Origin: Halorubrum sp. PV6
GTDB taxonomy: Archaea; Halobacteriota; Halobacteria; Halobacteriales; Haloferacaceae
Length of the DNA: 64,000 nucleotides
Assembly: GCF_003990725.2 (NCBI RefSeq)
Contig: NZ_CP030064.1
Location: 1,674,001 to 1,738,000, forward strand
Reading direction: 5' to 3'
The notes under the pieces are model-generated. The model worked only from the letters and a program-made list of their open reading frames with translations. It ran no database searches and was not told the DNA's origin. Positions 16,631 to 23,901 of this stretch are shown piece by piece. How positions within the stretch are numbered: the stretch's first letter is position 1; each line of letters starts with the position of its first letter. The position numbers were made by a program, and so were the translations under genes.

Positions 16631-17333
16631 TACTTATAATCTCTGTGATATGACTGAGTGGGACGACGTGAATGCGGATATCGCGATCACGGATCCGCCC
16701 TTCGGGCTTGAGTTTGATGGGAAGGCCAGTAACTACAACCGAGATACGTCACGCGTCGTCGACGGGTACGTTGAGTGGGAATCGGACGCATACGGTGAAA
16801 AAATACGTTCTCTCCTGGACGTTCTGGCGCGGAATACGCATTCGGAAGGGCAAGGAATCGTGTTTTCGGGAAAGGATAACAGCCATCTCGTTCATCAGGC
16901 AGTCCTTGACCATCCAGAGTGGAGATTAGAAGGGAAACTCTACTGGGCGTACAATTTTGCTCCGTATTGTAAACTTCGCCCAGCACACAACGTCTATGAG
17001 TTATATTGGATAGTCAAGGGAGATGATTGGTATTACTCAAACGAGTGTTCGTATGACCACTGCCAAGACGGTGAAGCCAATCTCTCGACACTCCAAATCA
17101 AGCGGAATTATCTCAAAGGAATGCCGAAGTACCCCACTCGATTACCACCCAAGCTCGTGAAGGTTCTACTCGAACACTTCACGAGAGAGGGTGACACGGT
17201 GTTTGATCCCTTAGCGGGCTCGGGCGCCGTTGGGGTCGTCTCTGCACAGCAGAACCGAGAGGCAGTGGTGGGCGATTTAAATGCAGAAGCAAAACGGGTG
17301 TTTACTGAAACACTCGAATCGCTGGCTGAGTGA
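16602..17333 (+). CDS. DNA methyltransferase, beta-type motif order
   Basis: A site-specific amino-methyltransferase of 243 residues. Catalytic motif IV ITDPPFG (D31-F34) comes first and the AdoMet motif DPLAGSGAVG (D202-G208) near the C-terminus, the order of beta-class N6-adenine or N4-cytosine enzymes. The region between (YWAYNFAPYC, YWIVKG, MPKYPTRLPPKLV) is typical. I chose ATG 16602 because residues upstream in the frame are not protein-like. It begins a visibly A+T-richer stretch with a second methyltransferase and a candidate endonuclease, so it probably protects host DNA in a restriction-modification system. Confidence 0.85.
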   Translation: MSESPITADITYNLCDMTEWDDVNADIAITDPPFGLEFDGKASNYNRDTSRVVDGYVEWESDAYGEKIRSLLDVLARNTHSEGQGIVFSGKDNSHLVHQAVLDHPEWRLEGKLYWAYNFAPYCKLRPAHNVYELYWIVKGDDWYYSNECSYDHCQDGEANLSTLQIKRNYLKGMPKYPTRLPPKLVKVLLEHFTREGDTVFDPLAGSGAVGVVSAQQNREAVVGDLNAEAKRVFTETLESLAE

Positions 17334-17582
17334 AGTACCGCGGGGTCAAGCCGCGAGGCACTCGGTCTGCTCTATCTACGTAGACGAACGCGACACGAGC
17401 AGGGTGGCTCCGAGTCCACCCCGGTTTGGATGAAGAAGGAGTCCCGGCCGGTTGGCACGGCCCGCAGTCCACCTGTATCGCCTCTCCTGCGGAGTCCAAG
17501 CGCAACAAGAGGTGGTGAGACGTGAACCTCATATCCCAACTGCGGTCGGGAGTCCTCCGCGTTCAGGCAGGGGAGGATGTCA
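17334..17582 (+). mobile_element. Degenerate IS200/IS605-type right-end remnant
   Basis: Directly after the first methyltransferase. Read in one frame it gives fragments such as GVKPRGTRS, LDEEGVPAGW and GPQST that I recall from TnpB-associated ends of haloarchaeal IS200/IS605 elements. It closes with CCTCCGCGTTCAGGCAGGGG and AGGATGTCA (17554-17582), resembling the end at 1372-1401. There is no intact open frame. It separates the two methyltransferase genes. Confidence 0.5.
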
Positions 17583-17611
17583 CTCATCGTCGGATTCATT
17601 AGGGCTCTACT

Positions 17612-17617
17612 GGAGGT
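17612..17617 (+). promoter_or_regulatory. Shine-Dalgarno site deciding the start of the second methyltransferase
   Basis: GGAGGT lies seven bases before ATG 17625. Strong sites of this kind are uncommon among the leaderless genes of this window. It favours 17625 over an earlier in-frame ATG at 17577. Confidence 0.6.
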
Positions 17618-17624
17618 AGAAGCA

Positions 17625-18881
17625 ATGGGCGACCTCGATGATATTCGACCCGCATGGCGCTCGCTGAAGCGCAAGTGGGAACACAGTTTCCATCCAATGT
17701 GTTCGTATATGGGGATGTTTCCCCCATCGCTTCCACACTACTTTATTCACAAATTAACTACTGAGGGCGATGTGGTTCTCGACCCGTTCGCTGGGCGGGG
17801 GACGACACCACTACAGGCCTGTGTAGACGGGCGCATCGGGATTGGGAATGACCTGAACCCGATGGCCTACGTCCTTAACAGAGCAAAAGTGACACCGCCC
17901 CCAGCGGCTACGGTGAGAGAGCGCATCGAGGAGCTACGATTACAGTACACTCCCCCGACGATTGATCACGTCCCGCAGCGAATTCAGATGCTGTACCACG
18001 AGAACACGTTGAGCCAGCTGGTTTATCTGAAACAGAATTTTGGGTTGGACGACGCTGATTTTCCCGAGACGATTTTGAGTCTGTCGCCAGCAGATACGTT
18101 CATAACTGGGTTAATTTTAGGCATTATGCACGGCCAGAGCGGGCAGTATCTCTCCGTTTCGATGCCAAACACATTTTCCATGTCTGAGGGGTACGTAGCG
18201 GAGTACATCGAAAAAGAGGGCCTTGAGCCACCGGACCGCGACGTGTTTCAGAAACTGCTCGATCGGCTCCGCACGATATACAGCGATGGCCCGCCAGCAC
18301 GCCGGGGACATGCGTTCTTCGGAGATGCGAGAGACCTGCCGTCTGCGTTGGCCGACGCTGAGGAGACACCTGATCGAGCGGACCTTGTCTTTACGTCGCC
18401 TCCGTATCTGAAGGTGCTGAAATACGGGTTATATAACTGGATCCGGCTGTGGTTCCTCAATCAAGAGCCTGATACGGTAGACCAGCGCCTGGATGACGAA
18501 CTCGATCTTGAGGCGTATCTCGAGTTCATGACGGACACATTTGAGGTCATGGATGAGGTGGTCGACCCCGACACGGGGGTTGCGGCCTTTGTTATTGGAG
18601 ACGTCGATCAGAACGGGGAAACGATCAACTTGGCTCGTGAAGTGGCTGAGGAGGTTGTCGCCCCGATGGCGAATTTTGAGGTTGGACGGATCGTCGAGGA
18701 CCGCGTACCAGACAACGAGAAGGTGTCGCGGATCTGGGGAGACACGAAAGGTGAAGCCACCGAGATCGACCGAATACTGATTGCCCATCGTGGTGAGATT
18801 ACGGTGCGAGACAACCCGGCTGGACTGAAAACGAAGTCGCTGCCCGGCCAGCAGGAAACGCTCGGGTCGTTCAGTAGTTAG
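17625..18881 (+). CDS. DNA methyltransferase with SPPY motif
   Basis: 418 residues. The AdoMet-binding motif DPFAGRGTTPLQA (D53) is near the N-terminus, and the catalytic motif TSPPYLKVLKYG (S258-Y261) lies about 200 residues later. This is alpha-like order, and SPPY is the form usual for N4-cytosine methylation. The intervening region (MHGQSGQYLSVSMPNTFSM) would hold target recognition. The C-terminal third contains VIGDVDQNGETIN and VPDNEKVSRIWG. It is convergent with the candidate endonuclease at 19073. Two methyltransferases of different motif order beside one nuclease fit a type IIS system with an asymmetric site; that is an inference. Confidence 0.85.
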   Translation: MGDLDDIRPAWRSLKRKWEHSFHPMCSYMGMFPPSLPHYFIHKLTTEGDVVLDPFAGRGTTPLQACVDGRIGIGNDLNPMAYVLNRAKVTPPPAATVRERIEELRLQYTPPTIDHVPQRIQMLYHENTLSQLVYLKQNFGLDDADFPETILSLSPADTFITGLILGIMHGQSGQYLSVSMPNTFSMSEGYVAEYIEKEGLEPPDRDVFQKLLDRLRTIYSDGPPARRGHAFFGDARDLPSALADAEETPDRADLVFTSPPYLKVLKYGLYNWIRLWFLNQEPDTVDQRLDDELDLEAYLEFMTDTFEVMDEVVDPDTGVAAFVIGDVDQNGETINLAREVAEEVVAPMANFEVGRIVEDRVPDNEKVSRIWGDTKGEATEIDRILIAHRGEITVRDNPAGLKTKSLPGQQETLGSFSS

Positions 18882-19072
18882 GGCCGGCACGTCCTATTCT
18901 CTGTTGTCGGATTGCGTATCTTGAACCTGAAGTCTGCGAGTCTGTGTTGGGAAATTGTACTCCTCCAGCAACGGGGGGTAGCTTCTCCGCCCGAAGTTGC
19001 TGTTTTTGATGGTTCCGAGGGCTATCCGTGGATAATTAAACAGTACGACGACCCCGCACAGGGAATGTCTAC
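18882..19072. other. Convergent intergenic region
   Basis: About 190 bases between the ends of the methyltransferase and endonuclease genes. I see no gene, no repeat and no strong terminator hairpin. Confidence 0.4.
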
Positions 19073-19702
19073 CTAATCGAGCCTCTGCTGTCCAGCGCCG
19101 GAGGCAGATATCGATTCAATAAGCTCCATTTGCATCTCCATTTTCCGTTTTTTGTAGTCAACGTCGACCGTCCGTACCTCCCCGAGATCACTCGGGTGGA
19201 ACACGATCACGATGTCTTCAAAGTAGAAATCGCCCATCACTACGTCGGCATCAAACTTGAGTTTTGACGGTCGGCTATCATCGAAGATTGTCCGTTTTGA
19301 GATGACGCCCATTGCATTCTGCTGGCCCACCACGAAGAAATCGGCTAACTCTTCGGGGTCGATGTGGTTTCTCTCACCGAGATTATTGATCAGCCGAAGA
19401 TTTGGGTCTCGTGGATCTTGACGGACGTTAGTAAACAAAGCGTCCTGCTCGTACTTGAATTCAATATCCAACCCCCGTTCTGTGTCAACAAAGTCCCGCC
19501 CCTTGTCGTCTACCCATTCAAGCCGCCCGTCAGTGTACACCTCTAGACACCGCTCGATAACATCGGACTTATCGAAACGGTCCTTGCGGCCATTTAACTG
19601 ATCACCAACAGACTGCACTAACGTCGCGTAACGCTGCCTGTCAAGCGATTCAGCTAATTCACGGGCATACTCTTCTGCGCTTGGAACGTCTGAAGTCATC
19701 AC
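19073..19702 (-). CDS. Candidate type II restriction endonuclease (PD-(D/E)XK-like)
   Basis: 209 acidic residues, no membrane segment. The stretch GRDFVDTERGLDIEFKYEQD has D79, E81 and K83 in an (D)IEFK pattern, compatible with the catalytic strand of PD-(D/E)XK nucleases. ADFFVVGQQNAMGVIS and ADVVMGDFYF resemble core strands. It has no paralogue that I recognise, as is usual for restriction enzymes. Its position beside two DNA methyltransferases is the main argument. It could begin at either of two adjacent ATG codons. The alternative is an accessory protein of the modification genes. Confidence 0.5.
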   Translation of the reverse strand: MMTSDVPSAEEYARELAESLDRQRYATLVQSVGDQLNGRKDRFDKSDVIERCLEVYTDGRLEWVDDKGRDFVDTERGLDIEFKYEQDALFTNVRQDPRDPNLRLINNLGERNHIDPEELADFFVVGQQNAMGVISKRTIFDDSRPSKLKFDADVVMGDFYFEDIVIVFHPSDLGEVRTVDVDYKKRKMEMQMELIESISASGAGQQRLD

Positions 19703-19837
19703 GAAATTGTAACGCGGGGGTTATATTGACAGTTATGTATTGAGTAATCAACATATTCGTCTCAAACGCTCTGAGGAAATTGACAGAGAGCGGTATATGA
19801 TAGAAGAGCGGAACTACCCGATCATCGTATTGGATCC

Positions 19838-20233
19838 GGTTCTGTTGATATGCTCTTTTCCGACGTGTTATTGTATGAAACAGCTGGTCGCTGGAGAGTG
19901 CGAGTTGCACGGCGAAGAGAATATACACGAGAGAACGGAATTCACTCAACAGATGGACAGGATATGAATGAAACTGTATTTGTTCGTGTAGTCGGCGGTG
20001 TTGGGACGATAGCGATTCTCCTCGTCGCGGTTACAGTAGGCGCTTTGTTAGGGGGTGATTCTGATGAACTGTTTGCTTGGTCAATGATTAGTACAGTCGC
20101 CCTCTCAACAGGCGCGGTTATACTCATCTACCGTTTCAAAGACGAAATCGATGCAATATCGTGAGCAATCGAGAGAGTGTATCGACCACAGCCGGAGGAG
20201 AATGTGTCACTTGTTGAGCGTTTCAACAGAGCC
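19838..20233 (+). mobile_element. Transposase-free cassette ii with IS6-like ends (396 bp)
   Basis: The left boundary is GGTTCTGTTGATA (19838-19850, end type A through 19902). The right boundary is TTTCAACAGAGCC (20221-20233, end type C; its inner side shares GTGGTCRATAC with the end at 12754). The only gene is 19964-20164. No transposase is present, and the 8-bp flanks (TTGGATCC, GAATCACT) do not match. Confidence 0.5.
19964..20164 (+). CDS. Small membrane protein (66 aa), cassette cargo
   Basis: Two hydrophobic helices (about residues 9-29 and 38-56) flank a short acidic loop GGDSDELF, and the C-terminus is charged. I set the start at ATG 19964: the frame upstream runs through the terminal repeat and is not protein-like. 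A TATA-like AATATAC lies at about 19919-19925. It reads from end type A to end type C of cassette ii. Function unknown. Confidence 0.6.
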   Translation: MNETVFVRVVGGVGTIAILLVAVTVGALLGGDSDELFAWSMISTVALSTGAVILIYRFKDEIDAIS

Positions 20234-20483
20234 GAATCACTCCAAGAGTAGCTCTCTACCCGATGTCGTTCGTCGGACAACGACTGTAGAACACAATCTG
20301 TCCCGCATCCAAACAAGGCCCACAGGTACCGTTCCCGCTAACGAGCAGTGACCGCTCGTGCTATACTGAGTGATCGAGGGCGAGGAACTATCAATTTCTG
20401 AGTAGTTCAACAAAGCCGAGCGACTGACTATTGTCTCTCAATGTTGCCGAAGTTTTATACTCAAAGTTGTGGGATATACTGGC
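20234..20483. other. Intergenic stretch with a solo end type C and the promoter of the winged-helix gene
   Basis: GTTCAACAAAGCC at 20405-20417 is another terminal core. On its inner side CTCAGAAATTGATA matches the CTCAGGAACTGATA inside the end at 12754. No gene lies between 20234 and 20404, so this looks like a cassette that has lost its left end and cargo. GTTTTATACT (20452-20461) is a good TATA box for ATG 20484. Confidence 0.5.
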
Positions 20484-20756
20484 ATGAGCCAAAATAAAGT
20501 GTACCAGGGTTTAAAAGAGATCGGTGGGGAGGGGACGACGGCTGAACTGAGAAGCCATCTCTCAGAGAAGTTCCCCGATTCAACGTTGGCTGACTACGCA
20601 GTGAATCGATTGCGTCAATTGGAAGACAAGGGAGTGGTGGAGGTCGATGACACGTCGAGACCGTACCGTGTTGAAATTATCGACGACAACTGGGACGGAA
20701 TCAAAGAGGCACTTGCCGAACGGGACTTTCCACCAAAGTCGGACGACGAAGAATGA
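20484..20756 (+). CDS. Small winged helix-turn-helix protein
   Basis: 90 residues. QNKVYQGLKEIG, TTAELRSHLSEKFP, LADYAVNRLRQLEDKGVVEVD and a closing strand RPYRVEIID form a canonical winged helix. The C-terminal 20 residues are acidic. ATG 20484 is chosen because the TATA box GTTTTATACT lies about 28 bases upstream, giving a leaderless transcript. Probably a DNA-binding regulator; the target is unknown. It closes the A+T-richer island that holds the modification genes. Confidence 0.75.
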   Translation: MSQNKVYQGLKEIGGEGTTAELRSHLSEKFPDSTLADYAVNRLRQLEDKGVVEVDDTSRPYRVEIIDDNWDGIKEALAERDFPPKSDDEE

Positions 20757-20824
20757 GCCAGCGGATCCTTTTGTAGTGTTCACCTAACCTGATTCATGTG
20801 CAGGCAAACGCTCTCAGCCACTCG

Positions 20825-21082
20825 TCAGCGGTTTCCGTTCGGCGTTGCTGGATCAGTTCGGGAAACTGGTAGTTCGACATCTTCTCTCAGGAAAGGCGCG
20901 TTCGACGCCGTGCTGACCGTCACGGCGTTCGTATCTACCATTGAGGCTGTGGCTGCGACGAGCATTTGAGACCGCACCGCCTCGCCGTTCAATCCGTATC
21001 TGAACGCCCCCGACCCGACGGCCGGAAAGTGTATCACTATCGTCCCCGATTCGACACTATCCAGAGTGGCCGGTCGACCCAT
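20825..21082 (-). CDS. Doubtful hypothetical protein, possibly a gene remnant
   Basis: 85 codons with a protein-like middle (SGTIVIHFPAVGSGAFRYGL, LVAATASMVDTNAVTVSTAS). I recognise no family, no signal and no membrane helix, and its start overlaps the opposite remnant at 21066. Low confidence. Confidence 0.25.
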   Translation of the reverse strand: MGRPATLDSVESGTIVIHFPAVGSGAFRYGLNGEAVRSQMLVAATASMVDTNAVTVSTASNAPFLREDVELPVSRTDPATPNGNR

Positions 21083-21490
21083 CGGTCCGTTTCTCGTCCA
21101 AGCGACCGCTCCGGTCTATCTCGTCGGGGACGGGCCGCGGACCGAGCCGAATCTCTCACAGCGGCTTCGGCAAAACGGGCTGACGAACCCCGTCGAGCGC
21201 GTGTCGCCCGAGTTCCTGTCGACCGTGGCGGCATCCGCACCGGGCGGCGTCGCCTGTCTGTGCTCGCCGCCCGCCGACAGACCGCGAACGATCGGACCGA
21301 GCGCGACGGGGTGCGAGACGGCAAGATCGACGCGAGAGAGGTGATCGAACGGGTCGCGGCGACCGGGGTCGACTGCCCGGTCCTCCCGGTCGGGGAGGGC
21401 CTCGACATCGACGCGCACGACGAGGAGTTGACGGTACAGGTGTCGGGGCGGGAGGGTGTAAGCGAGGACGAGCAGTCGGTCGAAGAGTGA
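21066..21490 (+). pseudogene. Frame-disrupted receiver-like remnant
   Basis: Two plus-strand frames look protein-like in sequence. The first (21066 to about 21260) gives VYLVGDGPRTEPNLSQRL and VERVSPEFLSTVAASA. The second, in another frame (about 21300-21490), gives ERVAATGVDCPVLPVGEGLD. Joined near 21260-21310 they would make a short receiver-like domain of the kind found in haloarchaeal signalling proteins. One frameshift separates them. Either a decayed gene or chance. Confidence 0.3.
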
Positions 21491-21714
21491 CCCCGCGACC
21501 GTCGGCTTCGGCGTAACACCCCCGACAGAGCTCGGGAGCGACACCATCTCAGCGCTCCGACCGCGGGTTCCGAATAGCGCCGCACTGGGCCGGTGCCGGC
21601 GGGGTTTCCGATCGTCGCCGCACAGATTCCGCGAGAGCGACAGCTGCGGAGTCATTTATAAACGGGAGGGACGAAGCCGGCGAAAGAATAGCTGCCGCGG
21701 TCGCTCCCGCCCGT
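21491..21714. other. Intergenic region
   Basis: No gene supported. CATTTATAAACG (21653-21664) reads as a TATA-like box on both strands, but no convincing start codon follows it on either. Confidence 0.3.
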
Positions 21715-21825
21715 TCACGGCGTTCGCGTGCTGGTCACGAACGGGTCGGTGGCGTCGCGCTTCGGCGGGACGCGCGTCTGTACGTCGATCGGTTCCGAGT
21801 CGTCGTCGGTCGCTGGTTCGGTCAT
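21715..21825 (-). CDS. Small acidic protein (36 aa), leaderless
   Basis: The reading is MTEPATDDDSEPIDVQTRVP followed by PKRDATDPFVTSTRTP. No domain is recognised. Its reality rests on the promoter: a minus-strand TTTATA (21851-21856) lies about 28 bases before the ATG, the spacing expected for a leaderless haloarchaeal gene, and the acidic composition fits. It is divergent from cofE. Confidence 0.5.
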   Translation of the reverse strand: MTEPATDDDSEPIDVQTRVPPKRDATDPFVTSTRTP

Positions 21826-22068
21826 CGCAACGAATCATCTCCGCTCACAGTATAAAGTCATTTGGCTAAAACAAGGTAATTTCACTTAGTACCTAATACA
21901 CGTAAACTGATCTGTGCTTTCAATCTCTGAAACGCACAATATTGAGTTTAAATATTGCTATATTGCACATTCGAACCCACTCGACGGCTCGGTCGGCGCG
22001 ACGCCGAAGAACCGTCAAACCGGCCCGGTACCGGCGGGGTTTTTCCTCGTCGCCGCCGACCGTGTGGT
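21826..22068. other. A+T-rich intergenic region before cofE
   Basis: Holds the minus-strand TATA box at 21851 and a long A+T-rich stretch to about 21965. No gene is seen. A weak T-rich box (GTTTTTCC near 22039) about 30 bases before ATG 22069 could serve cofE. Confidence 0.4.
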
Positions 22069-22824
22069 ATGGAACTGTTCGCCGTCCCGGACCTGCCAGA
22101 GATCCGGGCGGGAGACGATCTGGCGGCCATGATCGACGAGCGCGTCGACCTCCGAGAGGACGACGTGGTCGTCGTCGCCAGCACGGTCGTCTCGAAGGCC
22201 GAGGGCCGCGTCTTCGACCTCGACGACTTCCCGGCGAGTCCGCGGGCGAACGAGATCGCCGACCGCCTCGCCGACATCGCCGGCGAAGAGAAGGACCCCC
22301 GGTTCGCGCAGGCCGTCTTAGAGGAGTCGACGGAGCTCATCATGGAGGCGCCGTTCCTCCTCACGGCGACCCGCTTCGGTCACATCGGCGTCAACGCGGG
22401 GATCGACCGGTCGAACGTCCCCGACGGCGACCTGTTGTTACTCCCGAAGCGCCCCTCGGCGAGCGCGGAGGCGATCCGAGAGGGAATCGCCGCCGACCGC
22501 GTCGTCGTCAGCGACACCTGCGGGCGCCCCTTCAGACACGGCCAGCGGGGGGTCGCGATCGGCTGGGCCGGGCTCCCCGCGAGCCGCGACTGGCGCGGCG
22601 AGCGAGACCGTGACGGCCGCGAGATGGGCGTCACCGTCCAGAACGTGATCGACGAACTCGCCGCGGCGGCGAACCTCGTGGCCGGCGAGGGCGACGGCGG
22701 CACCCCGGTCGTCGTCGCCCGCGACTGGGCGTTCGGCGACCACGAGGGGTCGGACAACCACTTCCGCGCGGTCGACGGCGACTTCGTGCGGCAGGCCCTC
22801 CGGCAGTGGACGTTTCAGGAGTAA
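22069..22824 (+). CDS. cofE: Coenzyme F420-0:L-glutamate ligase
   Basis: It adds L-glutamate residues to F420-0 with GTP hydrolysis, the last step of coenzyme F420 synthesis. The 251-residue protein is full length for archaeal CofE. Family features: DDVVVVASTVVSKAEGRV, DPRFAQAVLEES, IGVNAGIDRSNV and DTCGRPFRHGQRGVAIGWAG. ATG 22069 begins the conserved MELFAVPDLPEI. Mer starts three bases after its stop, so the two form an operon linking F420 synthesis to an F420-using enzyme. Confidence 0.93.
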   Translation: MELFAVPDLPEIRAGDDLAAMIDERVDLREDDVVVVASTVVSKAEGRVFDLDDFPASPRANEIADRLADIAGEEKDPRFAQAVLEESTELIMEAPFLLTATRFGHIGVNAGIDRSNVPDGDLLLLPKRPSASAEAIREGIAADRVVVSDTCGRPFRHGQRGVAIGWAGLPASRDWRGERDRDGREMGVTVQNVIDELAAAANLVAGEGDGGTPVVVARDWAFGDHEGSDNHFRAVDGDFVRQALRQWTFQE

Positions 22825-22826
22825 CC

Positions 22827-23810
22827 ATGCTCGGTATCGAACTCACCCCCGAACACGACTTGCACCGCCTCGTCGACCTCGGCGTCCGCGCCGAAAGCGC
22901 CGGCTACGACGCCGTCTACTCGACGTGTCACTACAACAACCGCGACCCGTGGGCGTTCCTCTCACAGCTCGCGACCGCGACCGACTCGGTCCGGCTCGGC
23001 CCCGGCGTCGCCAACCCCTACGAGACCCACCCGGTGACGCTCGCCTCGAAGGTCGCCACCGTCGACGAGCTCTCCGAGGGGCGGGCCGTGTTCGGGCTCG
23101 GTCCCGGCGACCCCTCGACGCTCCGGAACCTCGGACTCGAAGACGAGCGCGGGCTCCGCTCCGTCTTGGAGTCGTTCAAGACGGCTCAGCGGCTGTGGGC
23201 CGGCGAGCGCGTCGACCACGACGGCACCTTCGACGCCAGCGAGGCGGGGCTCAACTACGAGCCGCCACAGGGCGCGGACATCCCCGTCCACGTCGGCGGC
23301 GAGGGACCCCACATGTGCCGGATGGCCGCGAAACACGCTGACGGCCTGCTGTACAACGGCTCGCATCCGAAGGACCTCGCGTGGGCCCGCGAGCAGGTTG
23401 ACGACGGGCTCGACGACCGCCCCGACGCCCGCGGCGACTTCGATCTGATCGCCTACGCCGCGGTCTCGATAGACGAGGACGCCGCGGCCGCGCGCGAAGC
23501 CGCCCGCCCCCCGGTCGCGTTCATCGTCGGCGGGGCGGCCCCGCCGGTGCTGGACCGGCACGGGATCGACCCGGACGCGGCCGGCGAAATCGGCGATCGC
23601 ATCTCGGCCGGAGAGTTCTCCGCGGCGTTCGAGCGCGTGACGCCGGCGATGATCGACGCGTTCTGTATGGCCGGCGACCCGGCGACCGTCCGCGAGCGCG
23701 CCGCCGCCGTCGCCGACCACGCCGACGGACTCGTGGTCGGCTCCCCGCTCGGCCCGGACCTAGAAGCCGCCGTCGACCTCGCGGCCGAGGCGGTCGACGG
23801 GCTCTTTTAA
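22827..23810 (+). CDS. mer: Mer-like F420-dependent methylenetetrahydromethanopterin reductase
   Basis: Luciferase-like TIM barrel of 327 residues. Motifs: ELTPEHDLHRLVDLGVRAE, STCHYNNRDPWAFLSQLA, LGPGVANPYETHPVTLASK, FGLGPGDPSTLRNLGL and VGGEGPHMCRMAAKHADG. In methanogens Mer reduces methylene-H4MPT with F420H2. Haloarchaeal homologues probably act on the folate or pterin C1 pool, so substrate identity is by family only. ATG 22827 follows the cofE stop directly. Confidence 0.85.
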   Translation: MLGIELTPEHDLHRLVDLGVRAESAGYDAVYSTCHYNNRDPWAFLSQLATATDSVRLGPGVANPYETHPVTLASKVATVDELSEGRAVFGLGPGDPSTLRNLGLEDERGLRSVLESFKTAQRLWAGERVDHDGTFDASEAGLNYEPPQGADIPVHVGGEGPHMCRMAAKHADGLLYNGSHPKDLAWAREQVDDGLDDRPDARGDFDLIAYAAVSIDEDAAAAREAARPPVAFIVGGAAPPVLDRHGIDPDAAGEIGDRISAGEFSAAFERVTPAMIDAFCMAGDPATVRERAAAVADHADGLVVGSPLGPDLEAAVDLAAEAVDGLF

Positions 23811-23901
23811 ATCGGCGTCGCGTTCCCGGCGTTCGGGAACCGAGAATCGCGCGTGATAACTCTGGCCGGAACTTCTTAACCCGGTCCCGCGAGTTTCCGA
23901 T

